NCBI RefSeq assembly: GCF_011074885.1
Contig: NC_054687.1
Span: 558,001-622,000, forward strand
Source: Brettanomyces bruxellensis
Lineage: Eukaryota; Ascomycota; Pichiomycetes; Pichiales; Pichiaceae
Direction of reading: 5' to 3'
DNA: 64,000 nt
Part shown: piece after piece, positions 49,978 through 59,988 of the stretch
How the letters are laid out: every line of letters starts with the position of its first letter
Numbering within the stretch: position 1 is the stretch's first letter
Position numbers and translations under genes: made by a program
The notes under the pieces: generated by a model
What the model was told of the DNA's origin: nothing
What the model saw: only the letters and a program-made list of their open reading frames with translations
Databases searched by the model: none

Positions 49978-50726
49978 TGTAATTATATTTTGTTAGCACG
50001 GATCGCAAAGTTTGAAAGATAAAGCGAATGCAAGTGGAATAATTTCCAAGATCCGATACTTTGAATTGTTGGTAATAACTTTAATCCAAAGAGCAAAGTG
50101 TTACTTACTGATTTGGTACGCATGTGCTGCTACAAATATGTCTGTGTGCGGTGAGACTTTTTTTTTATCTTTACTTCTTATTTTTTCCATTCACATTTTC
50201 ACAATTATCCTAATTAAACAATTATTTCCCAAAAGCTTTTTGTCTCAATTAACGTGCGGCAGCAGTACACCAGGATTTTACATTATTGTTAGCCGCGTAT
50301 CTTGGTTAGTACTTTTAAATGCATCTCTATCATCAAATTGGTATCTCTTCATCATGACATTTCTCGAACCACATTCATGATGCCAATCTTCCTCATAGCC
50401 TATTTGATTGCTACGCCTGCTGGCTCAAACTCGGCTTTTTGTTTAATTCACTTTTTTTTCTCCACCCCGACGCGTCATTATTCCCAATTAGTCGCCATGT
50501 GTATAGGGTAGATAAAATAATATTATCCGTTTCATTCCTTACGATATGTCATATTATTTACCTGCAAATGGCGTGAACTTTTTTCTAATCAGGTACATTG
50601 CACAAAAGGCAGGCCCAAAAATTTAGAAGTCACTTTTCAATTTGTGATCTGGTTCCTCCTTTTTCCTCTACTTGCTTTGCTGTCTATCTCTTCCATGTTA
50701 TAGCCTCACATCACCATCCTCACAGC
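49978..50726. promoter_or_regulatory. Divergent PHO85/HMI1 intergenic region
   Basis: This 749-bp region has T-runs near 50158-50166 and 50450-50460. The forward frame at 50012-50380 starts with TTG and is unlikely to be a gene; the HMI1 open frame reaches back to 50598 (TTG) without an ATG before 50727. No RNA gene was found. Confidence 0.5.
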
Positions 50727-52958
50727 ATGAACAATACAGTTGGAAAAAAAGACGAGGATGTCAGTTTTGTTTGCACCCCTTTGCAAAAAGAGGTGATTGT
50801 TTCAGATTTTACCCCAAATACCCTTCTAACTGTTATTGCTGGTCCTGGATCAGGAAAAACTCGCACATTATGTTCACGTCTTGCTTATATGATGAGTAAA
50901 GAAGGTGGAGGCATGAAGCCGAATGAAATCCTCGTGTTAAGTTTGACAAACAAATCGGTGGACGATTTCAAATATAGATTGGGCAATTTGGTGTCAGATA
51001 AGATTGCTGCAAATGCAGATGTCATGACATTCCATTCGCTTGCAGCATCTGTTCTGAGAAAGCAGTACAACAATTGGAGGCTAGTGGAAGAAGATGATAT
51101 TAAGAGACTTTGTGAATTTATTCGAGATCCGAAAAGAAACAATAAATCGTTTCCTATTATGCAGATGAAGGGATTGATAGGTAAAATGCATGAGATGACA
51201 TCTGAACAATTTGATTCATATTCGGATGAAACCTTTCGGAGTGATTATGGTGTTTCTAAAAGTCTCTACACCAAGATACAAAGACTTATCGGCGCCAAAA
51301 ATGCATTTACCTATGATAACATGCTAATAGAGTGCAACCGTATTTTGCGGTCAGATAAGGTTCCTGAGTTTATTAAAAAATACAAAGTTATCTTTGTAGA
51401 TGAATTTCAGGATGCTTATCCAGCGCTAATTTCCATAATCACGGCATTGAACAAGGGCAGGCATTTGACTCTTGCCGGCGATTCCAATCAGTCTATTTAC
51501 GAGTTCATGGGTGCATCACCACAAAAGAGTTGGCGGAAGATTGCTTCAATGTATAATTCAGACAAGAAGCATAAGATTGTGTTGAATCAGGCTTTTCGCT
51601 CGACACCGGAACTTTTAGAGCTGTCGAATAAGGTCTTGGGTATTACCCAGATAAATTTACAAGAATGTGTGAAAGAGTCTGCCCAAATAGCTCCAATAAG
51701 AAAATCCTTCGAAAATAAAGAAAAGGAGCATCAGTTTATGTACGACGAAATTGCACGCTTAGTGAATACTTCTCATGGTCTCATCAAATATTCAGATTTT
51801 GCCATTTTGTCTGCTACAAACAGAGATATTGATAATGCCTACAAGTATTTTGAGGAGAGAAATGCTTTGTCACGTTTAAAAAGCAATGATATAATTGAAA
51901 TTAATCGTCTCAACAGCACACCGCGTTGGTTAAGAACAAATTTGTCGATGCTACTGCAATACATGAAAGTTCTTCTTTCTCCCTTCGAAAACTTTCCATT
52001 GCTTTCATCCATAAATCTGCTTCATAACGTTGGTGTTGCTACCATTGACAATATATTTTCAAATGCCGCCGCTAAATCAATGTCTGCATGGGAATATCTT
52101 TGCTTCTGTATCGATAATAAAGTGCAGATTTCCAAGTACATTAGGGAATTTATATTGTATGTTCAAAAGGTACGGTCAAGAATTGATCTGGATGATCCAA
52201 ATTCTATCATGTTAAACCTATTGGAGATGGCTGAGAAATTTGGATTGAAAAAGCAGCTTATTTCTGCAAAGTTATCAAAACGCCAAAAGGAGGAATATCA
52301 AGAATGCTTGATAGCGATGCACAACTCTCTCAAACAGTTTTTGAACTTAAAACCTGAAGATCAGACGCTTCTTGAATTTTATTTGAACAATTTCAGCACA
52401 CAGTTGTTTATGAACCCCAAATCAAATTTTCTGACCCTTGGAAGCCAGAACAAAGTCAATTTTTCCACAATTCACACATCAAAAGGACTAGAGTTCCCTA
52501 TTGTATTTCTACTATCCGAAAATAATTTCAATATAAGCAGATATGCAAAAAGAAGGCTCGTATACGTTGGTATGACTAGAGCCACATCAATGCTTTATTT
52601 CAATAAGCTGGATTATCAATGGGAACCAGTGATCGATGGGCCACTTGGTGCAACAGATCGTAATAAAATGCATGCACTATTTAAAGTTCGGAAGGCCACA
52701 AGCCAATCTTCCGTTAATAATTACAACGAATACAAGCCACCGAAAGTATTTCCTCATGTTGAATCCTCTGCGTTGCTTACACAGCATGAATCACACAAGG
52801 TTCTTTGTACAAAAGCCGCTCCGAAATTTACAGATTCAGATACATTACAAAGATTGCTTAATGTAATGGGGAGATCAAAGGCCACAAAAGTTGGATCTGA
52901 TATATCAGTAAAGGCTTTAAAGCTTTCATCTTCGATGTTGAGTCATATTCGAATTTAG
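50727..52958 (+). CDS. HMI1: UvrD/Rep-type DNA helicase, HMI1-like (mitochondrial)
   Basis: The protein has 743 residues from ATG 50727; the frame opens further upstream but without ATG. It is a superfamily 1A 3'-5' helicase. Motifs are AGPGSGKTRT (about 38-47), TFHSLA, VDEFQD, GDSNQSIYEFMGA, QAFRSTPELL, STIHTSKGLEFPIV and RRLVYVGMTRATSML. S. cerevisiae Hmi1 (706 residues) maintains mtDNA and is targeted by a C-terminal signal. The last residues here (GSDISVKALKLSSSMLSHIRI) form a short basic, hydroxylated amphipathic segment without acidic residues near the end, consistent with that unusual C-terminal signal. The other yeast SF1A helicase, Srs2, is much longer and nuclear. Confidence 0.88.
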   Translation: MNNTVGKKDEDVSFVCTPLQKEVIVSDFTPNTLLTVIAGPGSGKTRTLCSRLAYMMSKEGGGMKPNEILVLSLTNKSVDDFKYRLGNLVSDKIAANADVMTFHSLAASVLRKQYNNWRLVEEDDIKRLCEFIRDPKRNNKSFPIMQMKGLIGKMHEMTSEQFDSYSDETFRSDYGVSKSLYTKIQRLIGAKNAFTYDNMLIECNRILRSDKVPEFIKKYKVIFVDEFQDAYPALISIITALNKGRHLTLAGDSNQSIYEFMGASPQKSWRKIASMYNSDKKHKIVLNQAFRSTPELLELSNKVLGITQINLQECVKESAQIAPIRKSFENKEKEHQFMYDEIARLVNTSHGLIKYSDFAILSATNRDIDNAYKYFEERNALSRLKSNDIIEINRLNSTPRWLRTNLSMLLQYMKVLLSPFENFPLLSSINLLHNVGVATIDNIFSNAAAKSMSAWEYLCFCIDNKVQISKYIREFILYVQKVRSRIDLDDPNSIMLNLLEMAEKFGLKKQLISAKLSKRQKEEYQECLIAMHNSLKQFLNLKPEDQTLLEFYLNNFSTQLFMNPKSNFLTLGSQNKVNFSTIHTSKGLEFPIVFLLSENNFNISRYAKRRLVYVGMTRATSMLYFNKLDYQWEPVIDGPLGATDRNKMHALFKVRKATSQSSVNNYNEYKPPKVFPHVESSALLTQHESHKVLCTKAAPKFTDSDTLQRLLNVMGRSKATKVGSDISVKALKLSSSMLSHIRI

Positions 52959-53045
52959 ATGCAAAAAGATAAATCATTTTTCCCATTATCCTTTCATCAT
53001 TCATAATGCATTTGTATTAAAAAATTGAATTAATATAAAACACAA

Positions 53046-53831
53046 TCATTGTGGTATCAGTTTGCTTACTTTTCTATTTGCATTTTTTTTTTGCTGTTGC
53101 TTCTTCTTTGAATTTATCTTTGTTTTTATTGGTTGTTGTACGTGTAAGAATTGTACGTTTAATCCTAGCTCTGATTCCTTCCCGTTCAAGAATCCGATTT
53201 CAATATCTTTAACATTGTTATCTATTAAATTCCGTAAGGAGCTATACTCCTCAACCGCCTTCCTCTTTAATACTAATATATCCACTGACTCATGTACGCC
53301 AAGAACTGATTTTAGCTTTGCACTGCTTCCCTTTGGGAGCTGTATTAGCTTTACCTTCGCAAGACAGCACATAACTGGGAAATGCATGTATAATAGACTG
53401 CTCGTCATATCAAATTTGCAAACAAATACATAGCTGAGCGAATTTGGATCAGATTGGTCGAATTTTCCTTTACGTATACTCGCTATTTGGCGCTCCATCA
53501 TTTTCATTGTACTGTTAAACCCAAAGCTGATGTAATCAGCTTCTTCTGGCTTCCTTATTGCTGATTTAGCCTTTTCTTGCGATGACAATTTATTGTAATT
53601 TCCAGTGGCTCTTAAAACGTCGTCTGCCAATAGATCAACTATGTTATGCATCACATTATATTCTAATTCAGGCCATTCATTTCGTCTTGTATATGGGTTT
53701 GATAAAATTGGCTTGAACACCTTTCTTCTTTTTTGCTTTAAAATGCCATTCAAAGAGTGTGAATCTGCTTTCGACTTGCCCGACGGCACGTGAATGTCGG
53801 TTTGGTTTTTGTCTGAAGAATTCTTTACCAT
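53046..53831 (-). CDS. POP3: RNase P/MRP protein POP3
   Basis: The protein has 261 residues from ATG 53831; the open frame extends two codons further to a TTG, which is not used. Pop3 is a subunit of RNase P and RNase MRP, with similarity to human Rpp38. The pattern RRKVFKPILSNPYT near the N-terminus, ISFGFNSTMKMMERQ, YVFVCKFDMTSSLLYMHFP and LIQLPKGSSAKLKSVLG corresponds to the conserved Pop3 core. The C-terminal 25 residues are a basic Lys/Gln stretch, a likely RNA-binding and nuclear signal. Convergent with HMI1, 87 bp apart. Confidence 0.88.
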   Translation of the reverse strand: MVKNSSDKNQTDIHVPSGKSKADSHSLNGILKQKRRKVFKPILSNPYTRRNEWPELEYNVMHNIVDLLADDVLRATGNYNKLSSQEKAKSAIRKPEEADYISFGFNSTMKMMERQIASIRKGKFDQSDPNSLSYVFVCKFDMTSSLLYMHFPVMCCLAKVKLIQLPKGSSAKLKSVLGVHESVDILVLKRKAVEEYSSLRNLIDNNVKDIEIGFLNGKESELGLNVQFLHVQQPIKTKINSKKKQQQKKNANRKVSKLIPQ

Positions 53832-54351
53832 TGCCAAATTATGTGCTCACTTCTCTACCTTTTGCATGAAACTTTCAGGGTAAAAACTGATGGCACTTTT
53901 CCATGTTCTTAGTGTCAAATTTTCACTATCTGCATTATTTTTTTTAGATCGACCGAAACTTATACACCGCCTTGTTTCGTACAAGCCATAAATACGTATT
54001 GATTAAGTCAGAATATACATTTTTAATTAAGTAATATTAAAGATATATCTCTTCGAATACATTGGTAAAAAGAACAGATATAACAGAGTAAAAGCCCTAG
54101 CATCAAAAAAATAATTGCGTGTAGTGCAGTTAAGAAATGTGATTAACAAAAGATTAAAAATAAAATCAAAAATAAAAATAATCATGGAGAGCCAAAGCCC
54201 TTGGCAAAAATGTAAGATTAGCGACATGCTCTGCCATTCTTTTCTTTTGTATTTGCACCGCAAAAGCCAAAATCCAGTCTATGTCCAAAAAGCATCTTCC
54301 ATGCGGGTAACAAAATAATTAGTTTCTGTACAAAATGCCGTCCTTGTTCAA
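53832..54351. promoter_or_regulatory. POP3 promoter and RCR-like 3' flank
   Basis: This is a 520-bp AT-rich spacer. No conserved reading frame, tRNA or repeat was found. Confidence 0.45.
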
Positions 54352-55008
54352 TTATGTTCTTGAATGAGCAGGTGGCGGTCCCTGAGGAGGAGAATAATAT
54401 CCAGCAGGAAGATCATTTGTGTTATGTGAGTCACTATTTCCCTGTCCCAGTGTGTATGAGTTTGATTGTTGATTGGTTGCCGTATCTTTTGGACGATTCA
54501 CGTTAATATGTGCAGCTTCAATGCCCGTAGTTTCTGGATTATTTGTGGGCGTGTTTTGGTTCTGGTAGGGTGATGAGTATGATGTTTGTGCATTCATCTC
54601 ACCGCCGACCGGTGGATACTGACAACCTTCAGCAGCATTGGGTACTGAAACTGCTGGAGGGGGATACTGAAGATCCCCTGGTTTGGCAGCAACGAAATTT
54701 CCCTGATTGTCGTAATATCCAGCATCTTGCGTTGGATTTGGTGCTTCTGTATATGTAGGTAGTGGGGGTGCATTGTTCTGATACTGCTGTTGAGATTGCA
54801 CGTAAGATGGTGGTGCTAAATATCTGGAAACTAGCGGTCGCCTTCCTGCCTTTATGCGCCTGATGTTAACGAAGCACATCATCAGAAAGATGATTGCCAC
54901 CGCCGCTATTATGAATGCCAAAAATGCATACTTCGCACCACCATTGGACGAGTAGTACCAATCTCGCTTCTCCAGGTCAAAATCTTCCAACGTTGTGATT
55001 GTAGCCAT
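54352..55008 (-). CDS. RCR1: RCR1/RCR2-like membrane protein
   Basis: This 218-residue protein starts at ATG 55008. A short lumenal N-terminus (about 24 residues) is followed by one transmembrane helix (about 25-48) and a cytosolic tail starting with NIRRIKAGRRP. The tail is Pro/Gln/Asn/Tyr-rich and carries APPSYVQ and PPLPTYTEAP, matching the PPxY-type motifs through which Rcr1/Rcr2 bind the ubiquitin ligase Rsp5. In S. cerevisiae these proteins regulate chitin deposition (Congo red resistance) and plasma-membrane transporter sorting. Rcr1 and Rcr2 cannot be told apart here. Confidence 0.85.
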   Translation of the reverse strand: MATITTLEDFDLEKRDWYYSSNGGAKYAFLAFIIAAVAIIFLMMCFVNIRRIKAGRRPLVSRYLAPPSYVQSQQQYQNNAPPLPTYTEAPNPTQDAGYYDNQGNFVAAKPGDLQYPPPAVSVPNAAEGCQYPPVGGEMNAQTSYSSPYQNQNTPTNNPETTGIEAAHINVNRPKDTATNQQSNSYTLGQGNSDSHNTNDLPAGYYSPPQGPPPAHSRT

Positions 55009-56213
55009 TGGTTGTATCTTGCCCCCTTTGTATTTGTTGTTGTTTTGTTTGCTTTGCTGTTTGTAGTTGGTCGATACGCACCTTCTGAAAACGCACTTAA
55101 TAGCTTCTATCTGTTCACTTTCGATGTAATTTTACACCGGTTTTAATAAATAAGGCTGCCTTTAATTGATTTTGTCTAATTTTAAATTTCGATCAATTGA
55201 ATTGGTCATCCAAAGGGTTGAGCAAGAAAAGCCTACTTTGGATTAAGGGCCTAAATTTATGATCACTTTTTTTTATCTATCTATTATTTATTTTTGTATG
55301 TTCTGGGGTTGCCCTATACGTAATATATGACCTTTGCGGACTATTCGGCAACAGAACATTCAAAGAAAAAAGTTTGCCTGATCATGCACACGTCCTGCTT
55401 TCTAAGTTCTGCTCCTCGAAAAAAAAAAATATTTCAGAATAATCATAATAGCATGTACGTTGTAATGACAAAAAAATGACACGCAATTCTTTGTGTGAAG
55501 CCTTTCATGAAAAAGAATCAAACAAGGACAAGAAAATATAATGGCTTTGTGATTAAGTGTTGTGATACGAATGGTGATTTAAAAAGGAGAATCCTAGTAC
55601 AAGTGCATCTTGAAAGGAAATTTTAGGCGCGAAAAGTAATTCGTATATCAGTACCCGACCACTAGGCTGGTGTAAGATTCTTGCATAACATTTACATTCA
55701 AGGTGTATACGACAGACAGCTAAAAAAGTATTCCTCGAAATATGCAACGAGAAGTATCAAATTTAGTAAATAGGTAAATCATATAACTTCCGTAGCGTAT
55801 CAAGATGCATTGATTTGAAATTTCTTAGAATTAATTTGGGGCTGTAAGGTATTTCAATACATGGTTTCACTTTTCCATCGATCAACACTTACATCCAATG
55901 ATGTTGTTGTCCATATAAAGAAGGCCAAGGAAATATTACATAAATTAATGAAGAATTACATATATATTTCATTTATCCTTCAATGCTTGAATCATTCCTA
56001 ATCAAACAGTTTGCTTGTAGAGTATGAGTTCGTTCGAAGGATCATTCAGAAAAATAAATTGTAAATCCTGGGGGATTTTCGCTTACGCTGTACAAAAAGA
56101 TGTTGATAGGGAAAGGATAAATAAAAAACATTCTGAAGGGATTTCCATTTTGCATTTCTTAAAATTAATCGAACACATTAATACCTTATACATTTATATA
56201 TTTTCAAGCAGAA
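55009..56213. other. 1.2-kb intergenic region between RCR-like gene and SPO11
   Basis: This contains the divergent promoters of the RCR-like gene and SPO11. It is AT-rich with poly-A near 55423-55432. No URS1 or clear mid-sporulation element was found near SPO11. The 74-codon ATG-led frame at 56024-56248 overlaps SPO11 exon 1 in another frame and is not supported as a gene. Confidence 0.5.
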
Positions 56214-57501
56214 ATGAGAGAAATCGTTCTTTCAAGTTCCCCTCTTGATCAGAAAACGTTGTAAGTTTGCAACAAAGAGAGAGCTAGCACAATGATTTCA
56301 AAAAGTATACTAACAATGCAATAGTACGGATAGAGACTGTAAATCTTACATAGCGAAACAATTACGCAACGTACTTCAGCTTGTCGAGAATGGCATAATA
56401 CAAGGAGCACCCATTATTCTAACTCTGAAATTTCGTGAGCATGGAAAAGTGTTTTGTGATGGAAGGTTTCGTAAAGCTGCTCTTAAGCTGAGAAAAATGA
56501 GCGTACAGTTCCCTTCTTTTGACAAAAATGAAAATCTAAGGTTTACCAGATATGTCAGGTTAATGGAAATAATATGGAGTAATATGATGTGTGGGCACGG
56601 TGATATCACCAAAAGACAAATATTTTACACCGATGTTGCCCTATTTCGAAAGCAGAGGATAGTTGACGAATACATTGATATTATAGCAGAGTGCTTTGGG
56701 GTGAGCATTCACATTTTGAGTGTTGTTGCCGCACAAAAAGGATTAATTTTTGGAAATATAGAGTTGTCCTACAAAGGAACACCCATTTTTATAAAGGAAG
56801 ACCAAGGGCCGTGCTTAATTCCACAAATATCACTAAATTCCGAATATTCTGATTTCACATTTAATAATGTGGGGGTAGAGGTCCCAAAAGAAATCATGGT
56901 CATAGAAAAAGAGGCAATTTTTAAAAGCCTTTGTGTAACATTGCGGGGAAAAGGAGTGATCCTAATCACGGGTAAAGGTTTTCCAGACAGATTAACAAGA
57001 ATATTCCTACATTTTTTATGCCATCACTTCGAGACCACCCCGGTTAGGGCATATGTTGACAGCGATGTCTACGGCATAATGATTTTCAATCAGTTCAAAT
57101 ACGTCCCCGCAATCTGTAAAAAAAGGAAGATGATTAAGACAGAAATGCACCAGAAAGAGACGAATGAGCCCACAGAAAGAGAGGAATACAAATCATCCTG
57201 TAGTCGCCTATTGTATGGGGGAGTCAGGCTCTTCGGAAACCAAGTAGACCGCATAAAGGATGGAGACAAACAAGTTGTCGCTTTCCATTATCTCCAGATT
57301 TCAGAGCGAAATATGGTATCAATGCAACGATTATTGGGACGTATGATAAACAAAAGAGAAAGAGATGAACAAACTGGGGAAACTCGACTGAATGGAACGG
57401 CTTTTCAGAATAACAAAGATTTTGAGATTACTAAGGTTATACGAGAGGTGCAATTGGGAATGTTCTTTATGCTCAAGAGGGAGATGCAGGAAGCGGAATA
57501 G
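56214..57501 (+). CDS. SPO11: Meiotic double-strand-break protein SPO11 (spliced)
   Basis: Two exons, 56214-56260 and 56325-57501, give 407 residues, close to S. cerevisiae Spo11 (398). The uninterrupted frame lacks an ATG; joining MREIVLSSSPLDQKT to FTDRDCKSYIAKQLRNVL restores the N-terminus. Spo11 is a topoisomerase VIA-like protein that makes the breaks starting meiotic recombination. The catalytic tyrosine is Y117 in RQIFYTDVALF; the Toprim acidic residues are in VIEKEAIF (E210, E212) and DSDVYG (D261, D263). The Pro of the usual D-x-D-P-x-G is Val here. Other conserved parts are AAQKGLIFG, GPCLIPQ and ITGKGFPDRLTRIFL. An intact gene indicates retained meiotic capacity. Confidence 0.92.
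56261..56324 (+). other. Spliceosomal intron in SPO11
   Basis: The 64-nt intron has donor GTAAGT at 56261, TACTAAC at about 56308-56314, and acceptor TAG at 56322-56324. The join is TT|T in phase 2. Confidence 0.88.
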
Positions 57502-58337
57502 TCGAGTGAAAATAATATGGAAAAAAAATTCATTCTTAGTAATAGGTAAAAGCTTCGTTAACTATTCTTCGAGCAAATGGTTACCAATGACCCGAGAGGT
57601 GCCGTCAATTTTTTTTTTGTTTGCCGTTCAAAAAAGACCGCCCTTGATTATTTTTGATTGAATGTTTGCAAGATTGGCCGACGTGTATTGTTTTCGACTG
57701 CGCAAAATAATTCTGGGATGATGTCGGAGTGCGAAGAGCCCGAAGATGAATAAAAATTTAAGAATACGCACATCAAATCTCAAGCAGTTCTCAAAGGCAC
57801 CTCGCAGTCGGAAAAAAAACGTTTTTTTCCTTCGGGAAGTAAAATGTTTGCGAAAATCGGCTTTGGAAGGCAACAAATTCTGACCATAAAATTTGCCGGT
57901 TTGGAAAATAGTCAGCTTTATTTGGTATACTGTTGCCGATATGCTGGGTCCTGCTCTGTGAAAATCTTGCCGAGTCAAGAGAGGGGAAGAAGCTTTGAAT
58001 ATAAGTGAGGAGAGAAGGTAGGGAGAATGACAGGGGTGGAAAAACAAAGAAAGTTTTATGCTTTTTTTTTGTGAATTACTCGTTTCGGATTAACTTCGCA
58101 AGATTCGCTCGACTTTCTGTAAGCTAATTTTCCGCTAGGGAAACTCCTCGCACTTAAACAGTGATTAATCTAACTTTTCAAATTGAAGTATATATATTTC
58201 CAGATATTTTTCTAGCGCTCAAAGGGCTTTTTTCCGGATTTGCCTTAACAGATTTATTTAAACTTTCTTGTTAATGTTCCCAAAGCTTTCCTTCCTTTAA
58301 CTTTTGGGCTTCGGTATAAGGACGGCCTTTGCTAGAT
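57502..58337. promoter_or_regulatory. SPO11/PFK-like intergenic region
   Basis: This 836-bp region precedes the kinase-like gene. It contains T- and A-runs, no convincing frame (a 139-codon reverse frame at 57628-58047 has no recognisable motif) and no tRNA boxes. Confidence 0.45.
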
Positions 58338-59708
58338 ATGACCATACACAAGCACAACGTATCAAGTACCCACCTAGGGCAACTTTCCTCCCTCTCAAGA
58401 TGTGCCAGTTTTGAAAGTCTGGGGAAGGTGGGCTGCAATTCATCCGTTACGGGTAGATCTAGTGCTTCTTTAGAATCGATGCTGTCATCTTTGGCAACCA
58501 CACCGGATTACTCACCATATTTAATCGATACAGAAGTTGGTGACTTACTAAATGCTGATGACCTGGATCTTGTAGGCGCCGATATTATTGACGATGATAA
58601 AGCTGAGGAGCTTGCACTGGAAACCGAGGATGATTACACACCTGACGATATACACGATATAGAGCGTGTTCCGACCATGTACTTGAGCGATGAAGAAAGT
58701 GAAGAGCACAACAGGCTAGAAAAATGCAAAAGTATGGCCAGCATCGAGTCGATCGATGAGATGTCAAGATATGACCCGAAAAAGTTCAACTATCGAGAAA
58801 AGTGGTTTATTTGCTTGATAGGGCTTCCCGCATGTGGAAAGTCCACTGTAGTCAAACAGCTTATCAATTTTGCGTTAATGAATACAATGACCAAGGATGA
58901 CGCTGGGGTCAGGTTCCGCTCGTTTAATGCTGGTGATATTAGAAGGAAATACGAACATGAAGAGAACACAAAGTTCAGTTTCAACATGGATAACGCAAAT
59001 GTTCAGGCTGTTCACGAAAAGTATGCCTTCGAGGCATTGCGGCAACTTACGGATGGTCTTGTTAATGATACTATTGACGTTGGAATTTTGGATGCTACCA
59101 ACACAACTAAGGATAGGCGTTCACGGGTATTTAAAAATGTTGAGAAAGTCTCCCGGGAGAGCGGGGTTAAGATTAACAAGCTCATCCTTGAAGTCAAGTG
59201 CATCAACAAATCGCTCAGGAGGTTTAACATAGACAAAAAGGCTGATAACCCGGATTACAAGGGTACACCAAAGGAACAGGCCATTTTAGACTTCCTCAAT
59301 AGGATTGAGCGATACGAAAAGGTTTACGAACGGGTTACATTGGCAGAGATTCGTCGCCTCCATGCGAAATATTTTAGCATTACGAACGCAGGAGAGTCCA
59401 TTTGTTACGATTGCGGTTTTGCACATCACGATACAAGATTTCATCAGAACCTGACTTTCAAAAGTGCGGTCTTGAATCTGATATATGACTTCCTAATTTC
59501 TTACAGATGCTTCTTTGCTGCGCCATATCTAAAGATGGTGGATGACTTTTACACTAAAGGCTACTACAAGCCTATATTTAAGTCATGCTTGAGGATCAGC
59601 AGCCTGCATGAAAGTACGACTTCGTCAACAACAGAAGCTGCTAAGACTGCCTTTGGGGAAACTAAGGATAAGTTAAGACCTGTTCTTCTGCAGCACAGGA
59701 CAAACTGA
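58338..59708 (+). CDS. 6-phosphofructo-2-kinase domain protein without bisphosphatase domain
   Basis: The protein has 456 residues from ATG 58338 (the frame opens at a TTG three codons earlier). The N-terminal 150 residues are acidic and Ser-rich. The kinase domain begins KWFICLIGLPACGKST (Walker A, about 162-169), then FNAGDIRRKY, DATNTTKDRR and KADNPDYKG, the pattern of the 6PF2K family that makes fructose-2,6-bisphosphate. The bisphosphatase half with its RHGE motif is missing: after ISICYDCGF the sequence ends within about 95 residues. S. cerevisiae has Pfk26/Pfk27 and the uncharacterised YLR345W with this kind of layout; the length and lack of the second half fit YLR345W best, but activity is uncertain. 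Confidence 0.85.
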   Translation: MTIHKHNVSSTHLGQLSSLSRCASFESLGKVGCNSSVTGRSSASLESMLSSLATTPDYSPYLIDTEVGDLLNADDLDLVGADIIDDDKAEELALETEDDYTPDDIHDIERVPTMYLSDEESEEHNRLEKCKSMASIESIDEMSRYDPKKFNYREKWFICLIGLPACGKSTVVKQLINFALMNTMTKDDAGVRFRSFNAGDIRRKYEHEENTKFSFNMDNANVQAVHEKYAFEALRQLTDGLVNDTIDVGILDATNTTKDRRSRVFKNVEKVSRESGVKINKLILEVKCINKSLRRFNIDKKADNPDYKGTPKEQAILDFLNRIERYEKVYERVTLAEIRRLHAKYFSITNAGESICYDCGFAHHDTRFHQNLTFKSAVLNLIYDFLISYRCFFAAPYLKMVDDFYTKGYYKPIFKSCLRISSLHESTTSSTTEAAKTAFGETKDKLRPVLLQHRTN

Positions 59709-59988
59709 TGCAGATGTCATGGGGTTAAACTGGAAAAGCTTTGGAAAGGTGATGTATTACTACGGCTATTATTTAATGACATTTTACCTGGCTAATTAGG
59801 TTATATTTTTTTACTTTTTTACTTTTTTTACTAGCTTTCTTCTCTCTCTACTTTTACTACATACATAATATAAAATAATTTGGGTTACGAATCAGCCATA
59901 TCATAAAGGGAAAAGATAATGTTATTCGCAAAAGCTGCATTCTATTGAACTTATTTCAAAGTTGGTATATACATAATACACATCGATA

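Noticed and set aside
50012..50380. 122-codon forward frame between PHO85 and HMI1
   Set aside because: It has a TTG start and a hydrophobic composition from T-rich DNA, and lies in a divergent promoter.
56024..56248. 74-codon ATG-led frame overlapping SPO11 exon 1
   Set aside because: It is out of frame with SPO11, lacks conserved features, and the spliced SPO11 model explains the locus better.
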